From positions 1 through 39,614 of the IMG/VR virus record IMGVR_UViG_3300033992_000245: a stretch of DNA of 39,614 bases. One strand, written 5' to 3'. This DNA is from a virus. The notes below the pieces were generated by a model. The model had not been told where the DNA came from. It saw only the letters and a program-made list of their open reading frames with translations, and ran no database searches. Position numbers and translations under genes: made by a program. This document shows, piece by piece, positions 27,449 to 35,009 of the stretch (positions are counted from its first letter, which is position 1; every line of letters begins with the position of its first letter).

Positions 27449-30400
27449 ATGGCTTTAAATTCACCAGGCGTACAAGTTAGCGTAATTGACGAGAGTTTTT
27501 ACTTACCGGCAGCACCGTCGACTGTACCTTTGATTTTTGTGGCAACCGCATCCAACAAGCAGAATGCTAGCGGTACAGGTACGGCACCCGGAACACTATC
27601 AGCAAATGCTGGTCGAGTTTATTTAATTACTAGCCAACGTGATCTAACTGATACATTCGGAACTCCGCAATTCTATCAAGATGCAAGCGGAAATCCAGTA
27701 CACGGTGGTGAACAAAACGAATACGGCTTACAAGCAGCATATTCTGTATTAGGTGTAAGTTCACGTGCATATGTTGTTCGTGCAGATTTAGATCTAAGTC
27801 AAATTAGTGCAGCAAGTTCTATGCCAGTGGGCGAACCAGTAGACGGAACATACTGGCTTGATACATCTAACACACGTTGGGGTATTTTTGAGTGGAACAC
27901 TTCTACAGACAGCTTTACTAACAAAGTTCCTCTAGTAATTGATAACGATAACTATGCCACAGTAACTGATGGCGGTACTGGCGTTACTCCAAAAGCAAGT
28001 TTTGGCTCTAACGGTCAGTATGCAATAGTAGTAACTAGCGATAATGCCAACACTGTATGGTACAAAAACAGCAGCGGAAATTGGGTAGTAGTCGGTACAA
28101 ACTTTGAAGCAGGTTTTGCTTCTGCTGCAACATTCTCTAGCACATGCTGGCAGACAAGCCACCCTGTTGTGGTATCTACTGCATCTAACCCTGCATTAAC
28201 TGCTTATAATGGCAACACATTGATCATCAACGGTCAAACTGTTACCCTAAGCGGAACTACACTAACTGCACTAGCAACTAGCATTAACACTGCTATGAGA
28301 GTGCATGGAGTTGGTTCTAGAGTAAATGCCGGCGGGTTCTTAGAGCTATATGCAGATGCTCGTGCAAAGAGTGACGGTTCTGTATCTGACGGAAAGATTA
28401 GAATTGTAGAAGGTACTGGATTAGCATTAATGTTAACTGCTATTGGTTTACCAGCAGCTACTTATGATGCAGTAACTCTATATCAAGCACCTCACACTAA
28501 GTATCCAGATTTTGGCGATAAGCCAACAGGTTCTGTATATGTTAAAACAACTGTGCCTAACAGCGGTGCAGATTGGTATGTTAAGTTGTACAGCGAAGCA
28601 CAAGGTGCATTTAGCTTGCAATCTGCTAGTATTTTTGATGAGCATCAAACAGCTATTAATACTATCGATGCTACTGGTGATATTCCAGTTGGCAGAGTCT
28701 ATATTCAGCAGAACTTTACAATGGGTGCAGGAAGTGCAACAACTTCTACATCTAGTCCGCAGGTTGCTGCATTCAAAGCCTACAGAAGAAACGCCAGCGG
28801 TGCAACAAAGATTACCAGCGTTGCTACAACTGGAACAGTTTCTACAACATCTAACTTTGTAATTTACGAAGGTTTAGACACATCCACTGCTGGCGTTGCT
28901 AATTATAGCACTGCATACACTGTTAACTTAGTAGCAGGCGACGATGTTGATGATATTATCAGCAAGATTAACGCACTGAATATGACGCATGTAACTGCTA
29001 GTGTTGCTAGTTCAAACGCTAGCGGAGCAGCTACAAGTTTAACAATTCAACACGCAATAGGCGGCCAGATCAATCTTAAGAATGGTACAGGTTCACCATT
29101 GACTAGTGTGTTAGGATTCTCCGGTTGGAGCAGAAACAGCACTACCGGTATTGAAACTGGAACAAAGAATTTATACGCAAAAGCTACATACGACAGCAGA
29201 GACATCACGTTCTATGCAAGTAACTGGAAGCCTTTAGTATACGAAGCAGCAGCACAAACACCATTTACAGACCCAATTGATGGTCAATTATGGTATAGCA
29301 GTGTTGTTGACGAAGTAGATATTATGGTTCACAACGGAACAACATGGAAAGGTTATAAGAATGTATATCCTTTAACTGATCCTGCAGGTCCAATTGTTGC
29401 CAGTGTAGCACCTACTACACAGAGCAACGGTGATCCATTAGTTGATAACGACATTTGGATCAGCACAGCTGACGTCAGTAACTATGGCAGAGTAGTTTAT
29501 ATCCGTACAGGCGGAAAATGGATTTTACAAGACACTACAGATCAAACAACTCCAGACGGATGGTTGTTTGCAGATGCACGTTGGAGCACAGCAGGAACAA
29601 GCGAAGAGATGGCAGACATTGTTGATCTACTAGCCAGTGACTACTTAGACCCAGACGCACCAGATCCAGCATTATACCCACGTGGTATGCATTTGTGGAA
29701 CCTACGCCGTTCAGGATTCAACGTTAAGAAGTATGTTACAACACACATCAACATTGATGCAAACGACGGTAAGAACCCACGTTACAACGACGAGCAAATG
29801 GACGGATCTAACAGCTCTACTCCTTATGTTGCTAACCGTTGGATCACAGTAAGTCCTAACCAACCAACCGGCCAGGGCAGCTTTGGTCGTTGGGCTCAAC
29901 GAGGTTTTGTTGTAGAAGCATTCAAAGCCCTAATTGACACTAACCAAAGTATTCGTGACACTGACACTGTAATCTTTAATTTGATTGCAGCTCCTGGATA
30001 TCCAGAAGCAATTCAAAATATGATTGCATTCAACACAGATCGCGGATTAACAGCATTTGTTGTTGGTGATACACCGTTTAGATTACAACCTAACGGAACA
30101 GAACTAAACAACTGGGGCTTCAACACAGCGTTGGCATTTGACAACAGTGAAGAAGGTGCAGTTAGCTATGACGAATATATGGCTATGTTCTATCCAAGCG
30201 GTTATACAAATGACAACTTAGGAAATGCTATTGTTGTTCCACCAAGCCACATGATGCTACGTACTATCGTTAACAGCGATGCTAAGAGCTTCCAGTGGTT
30301 TGCTCCGGCTGGCACACGTCGCGGCGGTGTTGACAATGCTACCAGTGTTGGTTACATTACTAGTGAAGGCGAGTTTAAAACAACTAGCTTGCCACAGAGC

Positions 30401-30829
30401 TTACGTGATGTACTAGCAGGAGTTAAAGTTAACCCAATCGCTACAATTCCAGGTGCTGGCATTGTTAACTTTGGTCAATACACTCGTGCAAGAAACGCCA
30501 GTGCATTAGACAGAATTAACGTTGCACGTTTAGTTGCATACTTACGTAGACAGTTAAGTCTATTAGTTAAGCCGTTCTTGTTTGAACCTAACGATAGAAT
30601 TACTCGTAACGAGATCAAACAAGCAACAGAAAGCTTCTTACTAGAGTTAGTAGGACAGCGAGCACTGTACGACTTCTTAGTAGTGTGTGATGAAACAAAC
30701 AACACACCTACAAGAGTAGACCGTTCAGAACTATGGTTAGACATTGCTATTGAACCAGTAAAAGCAGTTGAATTTATCTATATTCCACTACGCTTGAAAA
30801 ACACTGGCGATATTCAAGCTGGACTATAA
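27449..30829 (+). CDS. 18: Contractile tail sheath protein gp18-like, greatly enlarged
   Basis: A 1126-residue protein; T4 gp18 has 659. The N-terminus (LNSPGVQVSVIDESFYLPAA, then VPLIFVATASNKQ, RVYLITSQRDLTDTFGTPQF, QAAYSVLGVSSRAYVVRADL) and C-terminus (YTRARNASALDRINVARLVA, RQLSLLVKPFLFEPNDRIT, WLDIAIEPVKAVEFIYIPLR) are typical of T4-type sheath proteins. In the virion it surrounds the tube and contracts to drive it through the envelope. The extra sequence lies mainly in residues about 125-700 and includes four Trp/Tyr-rich modules (starting near nt 27829, 28511, 29272 and 29422; for example DGTYWLDTSNTRWGIFEWN). These should face outward and may bind glycans or decorate the tail. Strong ribosome site; own late promoter. 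Confidence 0.93.
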   Translation: MALNSPGVQVSVIDESFYLPAAPSTVPLIFVATASNKQNASGTGTAPGTLSANAGRVYLITSQRDLTDTFGTPQFYQDASGNPVHGGEQNEYGLQAAYSVLGVSSRAYVVRADLDLSQISAASSMPVGEPVDGTYWLDTSNTRWGIFEWNTSTDSFTNKVPLVIDNDNYATVTDGGTGVTPKASFGSNGQYAIVVTSDNANTVWYKNSSGNWVVVGTNFEAGFASAATFSSTCWQTSHPVVVSTASNPALTAYNGNTLIINGQTVTLSGTTLTALATSINTAMRVHGVGSRVNAGGFLELYADARAKSDGSVSDGKIRIVEGTGLALMLTAIGLPAATYDAVTLYQAPHTKYPDFGDKPTGSVYVKTTVPNSGADWYVKLYSEAQGAFSLQSASIFDEHQTAINTIDATGDIPVGRVYIQQNFTMGAGSATTSTSSPQVAAFKAYRRNASGATKITSVATTGTVSTTSNFVIYEGLDTSTAGVANYSTAYTVNLVAGDDVDDIISKINALNMTHVTASVASSNASGAATSLTIQHAIGGQINLKNGTGSPLTSVLGFSGWSRNSTTGIETGTKNLYAKATYDSRDITFYASNWKPLVYEAAAQTPFTDPIDGQLWYSSVVDEVDIMVHNGTTWKGYKNVYPLTDPAGPIVASVAPTTQSNGDPLVDNDIWISTADVSNYGRVVYIRTGGKWILQDTTDQTTPDGWLFADARWSTAGTSEEMADIVDLLASDYLDPDAPDPALYPRGMHLWNLRRSGFNVKKYVTTHINIDANDGKNPRYNDEQMDGSNSSTPYVANRWITVSPNQPTGQGSFGRWAQRGFVVEAFKALIDTNQSIRDTDTVIFNLIAAPGYPEAIQNMIAFNTDRGLTAFVVGDTPFRLQPNGTELNNWGFNTALAFDNSEEGAVSYDEYMAMFYPSGYTNDNLGNAIVVPPSHMMLRTIVNSDAKSFQWFAPAGTRRGGVDNATSVGYITSEGEFKTTSLPQSLRDVLAGVKVNPIATIPGAGIVNFGQYTRARNASALDRINVARLVAYLRRQLSLLVKPFLFEPNDRITRNEIKQATESFLLELVGQRALYDFLVVCDETNNTPTRVDRSELWLDIAIEPVKAVEFIYIPLRLKNTGDIQAGL

Positions 30830-30831
30830 TT

Positions 30832-30839
30832 GGTAAATA
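30832..30839 (+). promoter_or_regulatory. T4-type late promoter (GGTAAATA) for tail tube gene
   Basis: GGTAAATATT starts 3 nt after the gp18 stop, 22 nt before the ATG of gp19. AAGGAG at 30848-30853 supplies a near-perfect ribosome site, as expected for an abundant protein. Confidence 0.6.
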
Positions 30840-30861
30840 TTAAGGACAAGGAGCACATAAG

Positions 30862-31500
30862 ATGGCAATCGCAAGTTTAAGCAGATTCACAGTTCCACTA
30901 GCAGGTGGTGGACAAAGTAGTACCGTTCAAGGTCTATTGATGCCGAAGTTGAAGTATCGCTTCCGTGTATCACTAGAAAATTTTGGTGTTACAAAACCTA
31001 CCACTGAGCTAACCAAGCAAGTTGTAACGGCAGCTAGACCGCAAGTTCAGTTTGAAAATCAAACAATTCACGTGTATAACAGCCAGATTAACTATGCCGG
31101 TAAGCACACATGGCAACCAATGAACTTGACTCTTCGCGACGATGCTCAAGGCAACGTTACTAAGTTAGTTGGCGAACAACTACAGAAGCAGTTTGATTTC
31201 TTTGAACAAGCAAGTGCAGCAGCAGGTGCTGAATACAAGTTCTTAACTCGTATTGAGATGCTTGACGGCGGCAATGGCGACAATGCAAATTGGGCAGCTA
31301 ACGTATTAGAAACATGGGAAGTTTATGGTTGCTATTTGCAGTCAGTAAACTATAACGAATTGGCATATGCTGAGAGTGCTCCGATGGAGATTGCACTTAC
31401 AATCCAATACGATAACGCACTACAGATCGGACCTTCAGGTCAACCAGTTGGCTTAGGAGCTACTGTAGGAAGAACATTATCTTCCTTAGCAACAGGTTAA
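30862..31500 (+). CDS. 19: Tail tube protein gp19-like
   Basis: A 212-residue protein (T4 gp19: 163) immediately downstream of the sheath gene, as in T4. The body (PKLKYRFRVSLENFG, FENQTIHVYNSQINYAGKHT, WQPMNLTLRDD, LETWEVYGCYLQSVNYNELA, APMEIALTIQYDNAL) follows the tail-tube pattern. It polymerises as hexameric rings to form the inner tube through which DNA passes. A short N-terminal extension (SRFTVPLAGGGQSSTVQGLL) and a C-terminal tail are extra relative to T4. It has its own late promoter and strong ribosome site. It is followed by a palindrome and an intrinsic terminator, so its transcript is short and insulated. Confidence 0.9.
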   Translation: MAIASLSRFTVPLAGGGQSSTVQGLLMPKLKYRFRVSLENFGVTKPTTELTKQVVTAARPQVQFENQTIHVYNSQINYAGKHTWQPMNLTLRDDAQGNVTKLVGEQLQKQFDFFEQASAAAGAEYKFLTRIEMLDGGNGDNANWAANVLETWEVYGCYLQSVNYNELAYAESAPMEIALTIQYDNALQIGPSGQPVGLGATVGRTLSSLATG

Positions 31501-31510
31501 TTAACCTGTT
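31491..31510 (+). repeat. 20-bp perfect palindrome spanning the gp19 stop codon
   Basis: AACAGGTTAATTAACCTGTT reads the same on both strands and contains the last two codons and TAA stop of gp19. As RNA it would form an 8-bp stem with an AATT loop, 8 nt upstream of the terminator stem. Confidence 0.75.
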
Positions 31511-31518
31511 CAAAGATT

Positions 31519-31541
31519 GGCCCTTTAGGGGGCCTTTTTTT
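31519..31541 (+). terminator. Intrinsic terminator after gp19
   Basis: GGCCC, loop TTTAGG, GGGCC, then seven T (31535-31541). The GC-rich stem followed by a T-run is a standard Rho-independent terminator, ending the tail tube transcript. Confidence 0.85.
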
Positions 31542-31544
31542 ACG

Positions 31545-31552
31545 GCTAAATA
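31545..31552 (+). promoter_or_regulatory. T4-type late promoter (GCTAAATA), 5 nt from ATG
   Basis: GCTAAATATTACTATG: it lies 4 nt after the terminator T-run and its TAAATA core ends exactly 5 nt before ATG 31558. No ribosome site lies between. Confidence 0.62.
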
Positions 31553-31557
31553 TTACT

Positions 31558-33174
31558 ATGGCAAATGCATTCACTAATTTTCTAGGTCAAGCACTTACGA
31601 CCACTACGCAGGTTAAAGACTACCAACATGCGAGTAGATTGTATGTTGATGACTATTTTAGACTAGCACCCAAGTCTGGGTTCATGTATTATGTTGTGTT
31701 TAACATCAACAGAAATAACAATCCTATCACTGAACAGTTTTTAACAAAGAACGGTGCTGAGTTAGGTTTGCTGGTAAAAAATATCGACCTACCTAAATAC
31801 AGAATTGCTACAGAAACAATTAATCAGTACAATAGAAAAGCTATTGTACAGAGTAAAATTGAATATCAACCAGTGGCTATGGCGTTTCATGATGATCACA
31901 ATAACACCACTACTGGTATGTGGAAAGCCTATTACAACTATTATTTTGTTGACGGAAAGAACACTTCTGCATTGACCATTGCCCCAGGATTTGCAGATAC
32001 AAAATATAAAAAGATAGGAACCAATGTTAACGAAAGCACAGCGTTTGGTCTAAACAATGGGCAAACAGATCCTTTCTTTAGATCTATTGAAATTTATCAG
32101 CTCAATAGAAAACAGTTTACAGCGTTTGTACTAGTCAATCCTATTATTACAGATTTCAGTCACGATAAACTAGATCAAACACAGAGTAAATTGTTAGAAA
32201 ATAATATGACTGTGCAATTTGAAACAGTACTGTACGGAACTGGGCAAATTAAAAGAGATAGCCCTACTGGGTTTGCTACTATACATTACGATACAACTCC
32301 CGGCCCATTGAGTATTTTTGGCGGCGGCAACAATAGTATATTAGGGCCAGGCGGCATTATCCCCGGAATTGGAGAAATATTTGGCGGTGCAGGTGATGCA
32401 AGTCCGTTAGGATTATTCAAAACTGCAAGAGGTGCCGCTGCAATTTTTAACAATGCTAAGAATATCTCCAAGGCAAGTATCTTATCAGAAGGTTACGGAA
32501 TTTTAGACAAAGTTGCAAGAACTGGAAAGTTACCTGATGTGTTAACTGGAAAAAGTCCTGCTGGACTTTCTCTAGCAACATTACCAGGAGAGATGCCTAC
32601 TACCGCAGTACCTAGGTCGCAGCAGGCCGGTGGCGGTGGCTTTAATTTAGGCGGATTAGCGGCAGGCATCGGCGGAGCAGTTGGCGGATTAACTGATAAG
32701 ATCGGAAACGCAATCAAAGGATTGTTGCCGTCTAGTGCTGCCGGCACATCTGCCGCAATTGCAACTGCTCGTGCAGAAAAAGCAGCATTGGCCTCAGATA
32801 TTTCCGCACAGATTGCACAAAGTCGCAGTTTAAAAGGCGAACTAGATGCAAGGATTGCAGCAGCAGACGGGGACCCTGAAGCAGTAGAAGCAATCTATGC
32901 AGAATTTGATGAGCTTGGCTACACAGATCCTGATAAATTAACATCAAGTTTAAACACTATTGCTTTAGAAGATGCAGAATTAGAAACATTACTAGCAGAG
33001 GCAGAAGCTTCTGAAAATTCAGATGAAACAATAGGTGCCGACGATCCGTTCGAAACTGAAAGGCTAAATGCCGAAACTCGATTCTCAGACACAGAAGACA
33101 TAGATGTTTCAGAAGCAGAAGTATACGAAGTCCAAGAAGATGACGACGATTCAACAACTACATATTTTGCATAA
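31558..33174 (+). CDS. Tail-tube-fold protein, possibly baseplate tube initiator (gp54-like)
   Basis: A 538-residue protein. The first about 245 residues look like a tail-tube-fold protein: YVDDYFRLAPKSGFMYYVVF, LLVKNIDLPKYRIATETINQ, KIEYQPVAMAFHDDHN, MWKAYYNYYF, and a later TVQFETVLYGTGQI. The KNIDLPKYRxxTE segment followed by an acid-containing FxxD region resembles the corresponding part of T4 gp54 (MPENRLSYETD, ISFRMDSEACNYRAMQDWV). T4 gp54 and gp48 start tube growth on the baseplate, so that role is a reasonable guess; a second tube paralogue is the alternative. The rest is unusual: a Gly-rich hydrophobic stretch (residues about 360-395), a helical region, and a very acidic C-terminus (DIDVSEAEVYEVQEDDDDST). 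Its stop overlaps the next ATG (TAATG). Confidence 0.68.
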   Translation: MANAFTNFLGQALTTTTQVKDYQHASRLYVDDYFRLAPKSGFMYYVVFNINRNNNPITEQFLTKNGAELGLLVKNIDLPKYRIATETINQYNRKAIVQSKIEYQPVAMAFHDDHNNTTTGMWKAYYNYYFVDGKNTSALTIAPGFADTKYKKIGTNVNESTAFGLNNGQTDPFFRSIEIYQLNRKQFTAFVLVNPIITDFSHDKLDQTQSKLLENNMTVQFETVLYGTGQIKRDSPTGFATIHYDTTPGPLSIFGGGNNSILGPGGIIPGIGEIFGGAGDASPLGLFKTARGAAAIFNNAKNISKASILSEGYGILDKVARTGKLPDVLTGKSPAGLSLATLPGEMPTTAVPRSQQAGGGGFNLGGLAAGIGGAVGGLTDKIGNAIKGLLPSSAAGTSAAIATARAEKAALASDISAQIAQSRSLKGELDARIAAADGDPEAVEAIYAEFDELGYTDPDKLTSSLNTIALEDAELETLLAEAEASENSDETIGADDPFETERLNAETRFSDTEDIDVSEAEVYEVQEDDDDSTTTYFA

Positions 33175-33545
33175 TGTATACCAATATACCACCTAAACAA
33201 GCAGCAAGGTCTGCAAGTGATTTATCAAACAAGAACTTAAATCAATATAATGATTTACCTGTTCAATTACATAACGACACGTTGACCGCAATGAAAGGGC
33301 TATTGTCTAACAAAGGATTCAGCGACGAATCTGCAGAAAATATTGCCATAACAATTATGATGCAGGCCAAGCGTGACAGCTTTAATCCGATGAACGTTCT
33401 CGATTCTATGAAAAATTTAGGAAATGTTGAGCTGAGCCAGTTAGTATCGGAAATATTAAATTTCAATAGATTTAAGACCAGTGTATTGGGCACAACACAA
33501 AACATTACACCCGTTGAAGTGGTTAAACGTAACATTTTACCCTAA
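33174..33545 (+). CDS. Conserved-looking small protein between tail and head-completion genes, unknown
   Basis: A 123-residue protein whose ATG overlaps the preceding stop and whose own stop overlaps the gp4 start (TAATGA), so it is translated in a tight run of three genes. It is mostly helical (SDLSNKNLNQYNDLPVQLHN, ESAENIAITIMMQAKRDSFN, MNVLDSMKNLGNVELSQLVS, EILNFNRFKTSVLG). There is no signal, membrane segment or catalytic motif. I do not recognise it as T4 gp53 or another named baseplate protein. The context suggests a morphogenesis role. Confidence 0.7.
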   Translation: MYTNIPPKQAARSASDLSNKNLNQYNDLPVQLHNDTLTAMKGLLSNKGFSDESAENIAITIMMQAKRDSFNPMNVLDSMKNLGNVELSQLVSEILNFNRFKTSVLGTTQNITPVEVVKRNILP

Positions 33546-33985
33546 TGAGAAACACAGCTAAAGGTCGATACATTCCCAAAAATCCTGAAAAATTTGTGGG
33601 GCAACATGATCCTGTTTATAGATCAAGTTGGGAACATACGTTTATGCTGTTCTGCGACAACAACCCTGCAATAGAGCAGTGGGCTAGTGAAGCTGTTAAG
33701 ATTCCTTATAGAGATCCGCTCACCGGAAAGAATACAGTATACGTTCCGGATTTTTTAATCGTCTATTCGGATAAGAATCAAAAACGTCATGCGGAAATGA
33801 TAGAAATTAAACCCAACAATCAAGCAGTAAAAGAATCTGTGGGCAAGAACCCCCATAATCAAGCAGCTTATGTAAAAAATATGGCAAAATGGGAAGCAGC
33901 CAGTGCATGGTGTAAAGCCCGTGGAATACAGTTTAGAGTAGTAAGCGAGCGTGATATTTTCCATAATGGCAGTAAAAAGCGATAA
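33545..33985 (+). CDS. 4: Head completion protein gp4-like (nuclease fold)
   Basis: A 146-residue protein (T4 gp4: 150) that aligns along its length: GRYIPKNPEKFVGQ (T4 GKWVPKNISKYRG), VYRSSWEHTFMLFCDNNPAI (T4 TYRSNWEKFFFEWLDKNPEI), SEAVKIPY, VYVPDFLI, EMIEIKPNNQ (T4 FIEIKPKKE), KWEAASAWCKARGIQFRVV and SERDIF. Asp69 and Glu87-x-Lys89 give a PD-(D/E)xK-like nuclease arrangement. In T4, gp4 (also called gp50) is needed to complete packaged heads before tail joining. The start overlaps the preceding stop. Confidence in identity is high; nuclease activity in head completion is inferred. Confidence 0.93.
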   Translation: MRNTAKGRYIPKNPEKFVGQHDPVYRSSWEHTFMLFCDNNPAIEQWASEAVKIPYRDPLTGKNTVYVPDFLIVYSDKNQKRHAEMIEIKPNNQAVKESVGKNPHNQAAYVKNMAKWEAASAWCKARGIQFRVVSERDIFHNGSKKR

Positions 33986-33993
33986 GTAATATT

Positions 33994-34461
33994 ATGACAA
34001 AGAAACTTGAAGAACTTTTTAATTTGCCGCAAGATAACGAGGAAGTAGTTATTCCTGCCGAACCTATAACAATTTCCTTACAAGAAAAACTAGAAGAATT
34101 TGACAAAATTTCAGCAGCCTTACCTCGTGTTAAAGGACTTGGCGACATTAGCGATAGTGAATTAGATGCACTAGCAAACAAAGCTGAAAAAGCCTACGAC
34201 GATCTAATGGATCTAGGTATGAACGTCGAAGCACGTTACGGTGCCCGCATGTTTGAAGTTGCAGGCAATATGCTAAATGCCGCAATCACTGCCAAAAGTG
34301 CAAAAATTGATAAAAAGTTAAAAATGGTAGAATTACAGCTAAAAAAATATGCTGTAGATAAAAAAGAAGGTAATGCAAATCCTGAGTCAGTACAAGCTGA
34401 AGGAGTGCTGATTACAGACCGTAACAGCCTCATTGCAAAACTTAAAAATCTGGATAAATAA
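33994..34461 (+). CDS. 16: Small terminase subunit gp16-like
   Basis: A 155-residue protein (T4 gp16: 164). It has an acidic N-terminus (KKLEELFNLPQDNEEVVIPA), then long helices with coiled-coil potential (YGARMFEVAGNMLNAAITAK, SAKIDKKLKMVELQLKKYAV, residues about 80-122), and a C-terminal segment GVLITDRNSLIAKLKNL. The same layout occurs in T4 gp16, whose central coiled coil forms the ring that recognises DNA and stimulates gp17. The gene lies 3 kb before gp17 rather than directly next to it, with two virion-like genes between. The start (33994) lies 5 nt after TAAGTA, a one-base variant of the late box, with no ribosome site visible. Identity rests on pattern and context. Confidence 0.78.
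   Translation: MTKKLEELFNLPQDNEEVVIPAEPITISLQEKLEEFDKISAALPRVKGLGDISDSELDALANKAEKAYDDLMDLGMNVEARYGARMFEVAGNMLNAAITAKSAKIDKKLKMVELQLKKYAVDKKEGNANPESVQAEGVLITDRNSLIAKLKNLDK
34453..34460 (+). promoter_or_regulatory. T4-type late promoter (GATAAATA)
   Basis: GATAAATAAAG overlaps the gp16 stop codon (34459-34461), 17 nt before ATG 34478, with AGGA at 34467-34470 as ribosome site. Confidence 0.6.
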
Positions 34462-34477
34462 AGCATAGGAAATCACC

Positions 34478-34996
34478 ATGAGATCATTTAAAGAATATCT
34501 TACAGAGTCTGTAAAAAAATACGATTTTAAAATTAAAGTCGCACAAGAATGCACCTCTGAATCAGAAGCAAAGATGAAGGGTTTATTAGAACGTTTCAGC
34601 GTAGCTGAGTTTAGCAAAAAAGGCAAAACTCCTATCCAGCAATTACCACTAGACTTTCCAAAAATTAAAAATGCAGAAGTTAGTATCTACGAAATCTCTC
34701 TTAATTACCCAACTACTGCAAATGAATTACACAAATATCTGACAGCAGAATTAGGCATTAACGAAAACTACATGGTAGTACGTAGCCCATTAGAGCCGTC
34801 GGAAGAATATCAAGAACCCGTAGAAAAGAGAGAAGGTGCGTTACTAACAGATAGTGAGTACAAAGAATTGCCTAATGCAAAGTTTGATGATTACTACGGT
34901 GAAAAATATAATACATCATTTTTGAAACAGTTAAATGCAGATGCCGCAGCTAGACGCAAAGAGCGTGGGGAACAGATCCCTACTTCGGGTCAATAA
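34478..34996 (+). CDS. Probable internal head protein with T4-type capsid-targeting peptide
   Basis: A 172-residue protein starting MRSFKEYLTES. This matches the ten-residue capsid-targeting sequence of T4 internal proteins (IPIII: MKTYQEFIAE, then A) at each position by identity or conservative change. It ends in the gp21 prohead protease consensus (L/I)-x-Glu, so cleavage after Glu10 is predicted. The rest has a beta-alpha-beta-beta-alpha-beta order (YDFKIKVAQ, SEAKMKGLLERF, VAEFSKKG, AEVSIYEISLNYP, TANELHKYLTAELGI, YMVVRS), consistent with a ferredoxin-like fold. It is followed by a charged C-terminal tail. T4 internal proteins are packed with DNA, and some are injected to protect DNA or affect the host. 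The specific role here is unknown. It lies between gp16 and the gene before gp17. Confidence 0.72.
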   Translation: MRSFKEYLTESVKKYDFKIKVAQECTSESEAKMKGLLERFSVAEFSKKGKTPIQQLPLDFPKIKNAEVSIYEISLNYPTTANELHKYLTAELGINENYMVVRSPLEPSEEYQEPVEKREGALLTDSEYKELPNAKFDDYYGEKYNTSFLKQLNADAAARRKERGEQIPTSGQ

Positions 34997-35009
34997 AGGA
35001 AATACGAAT

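Noticed and set aside
34935-35009. Longer N-terminus of the Met/Asp-rich gene
   Set aside because: It overlaps the preceding gene by 62 nt, while ATG 35010 has a clear AAAGGA ribosome site.
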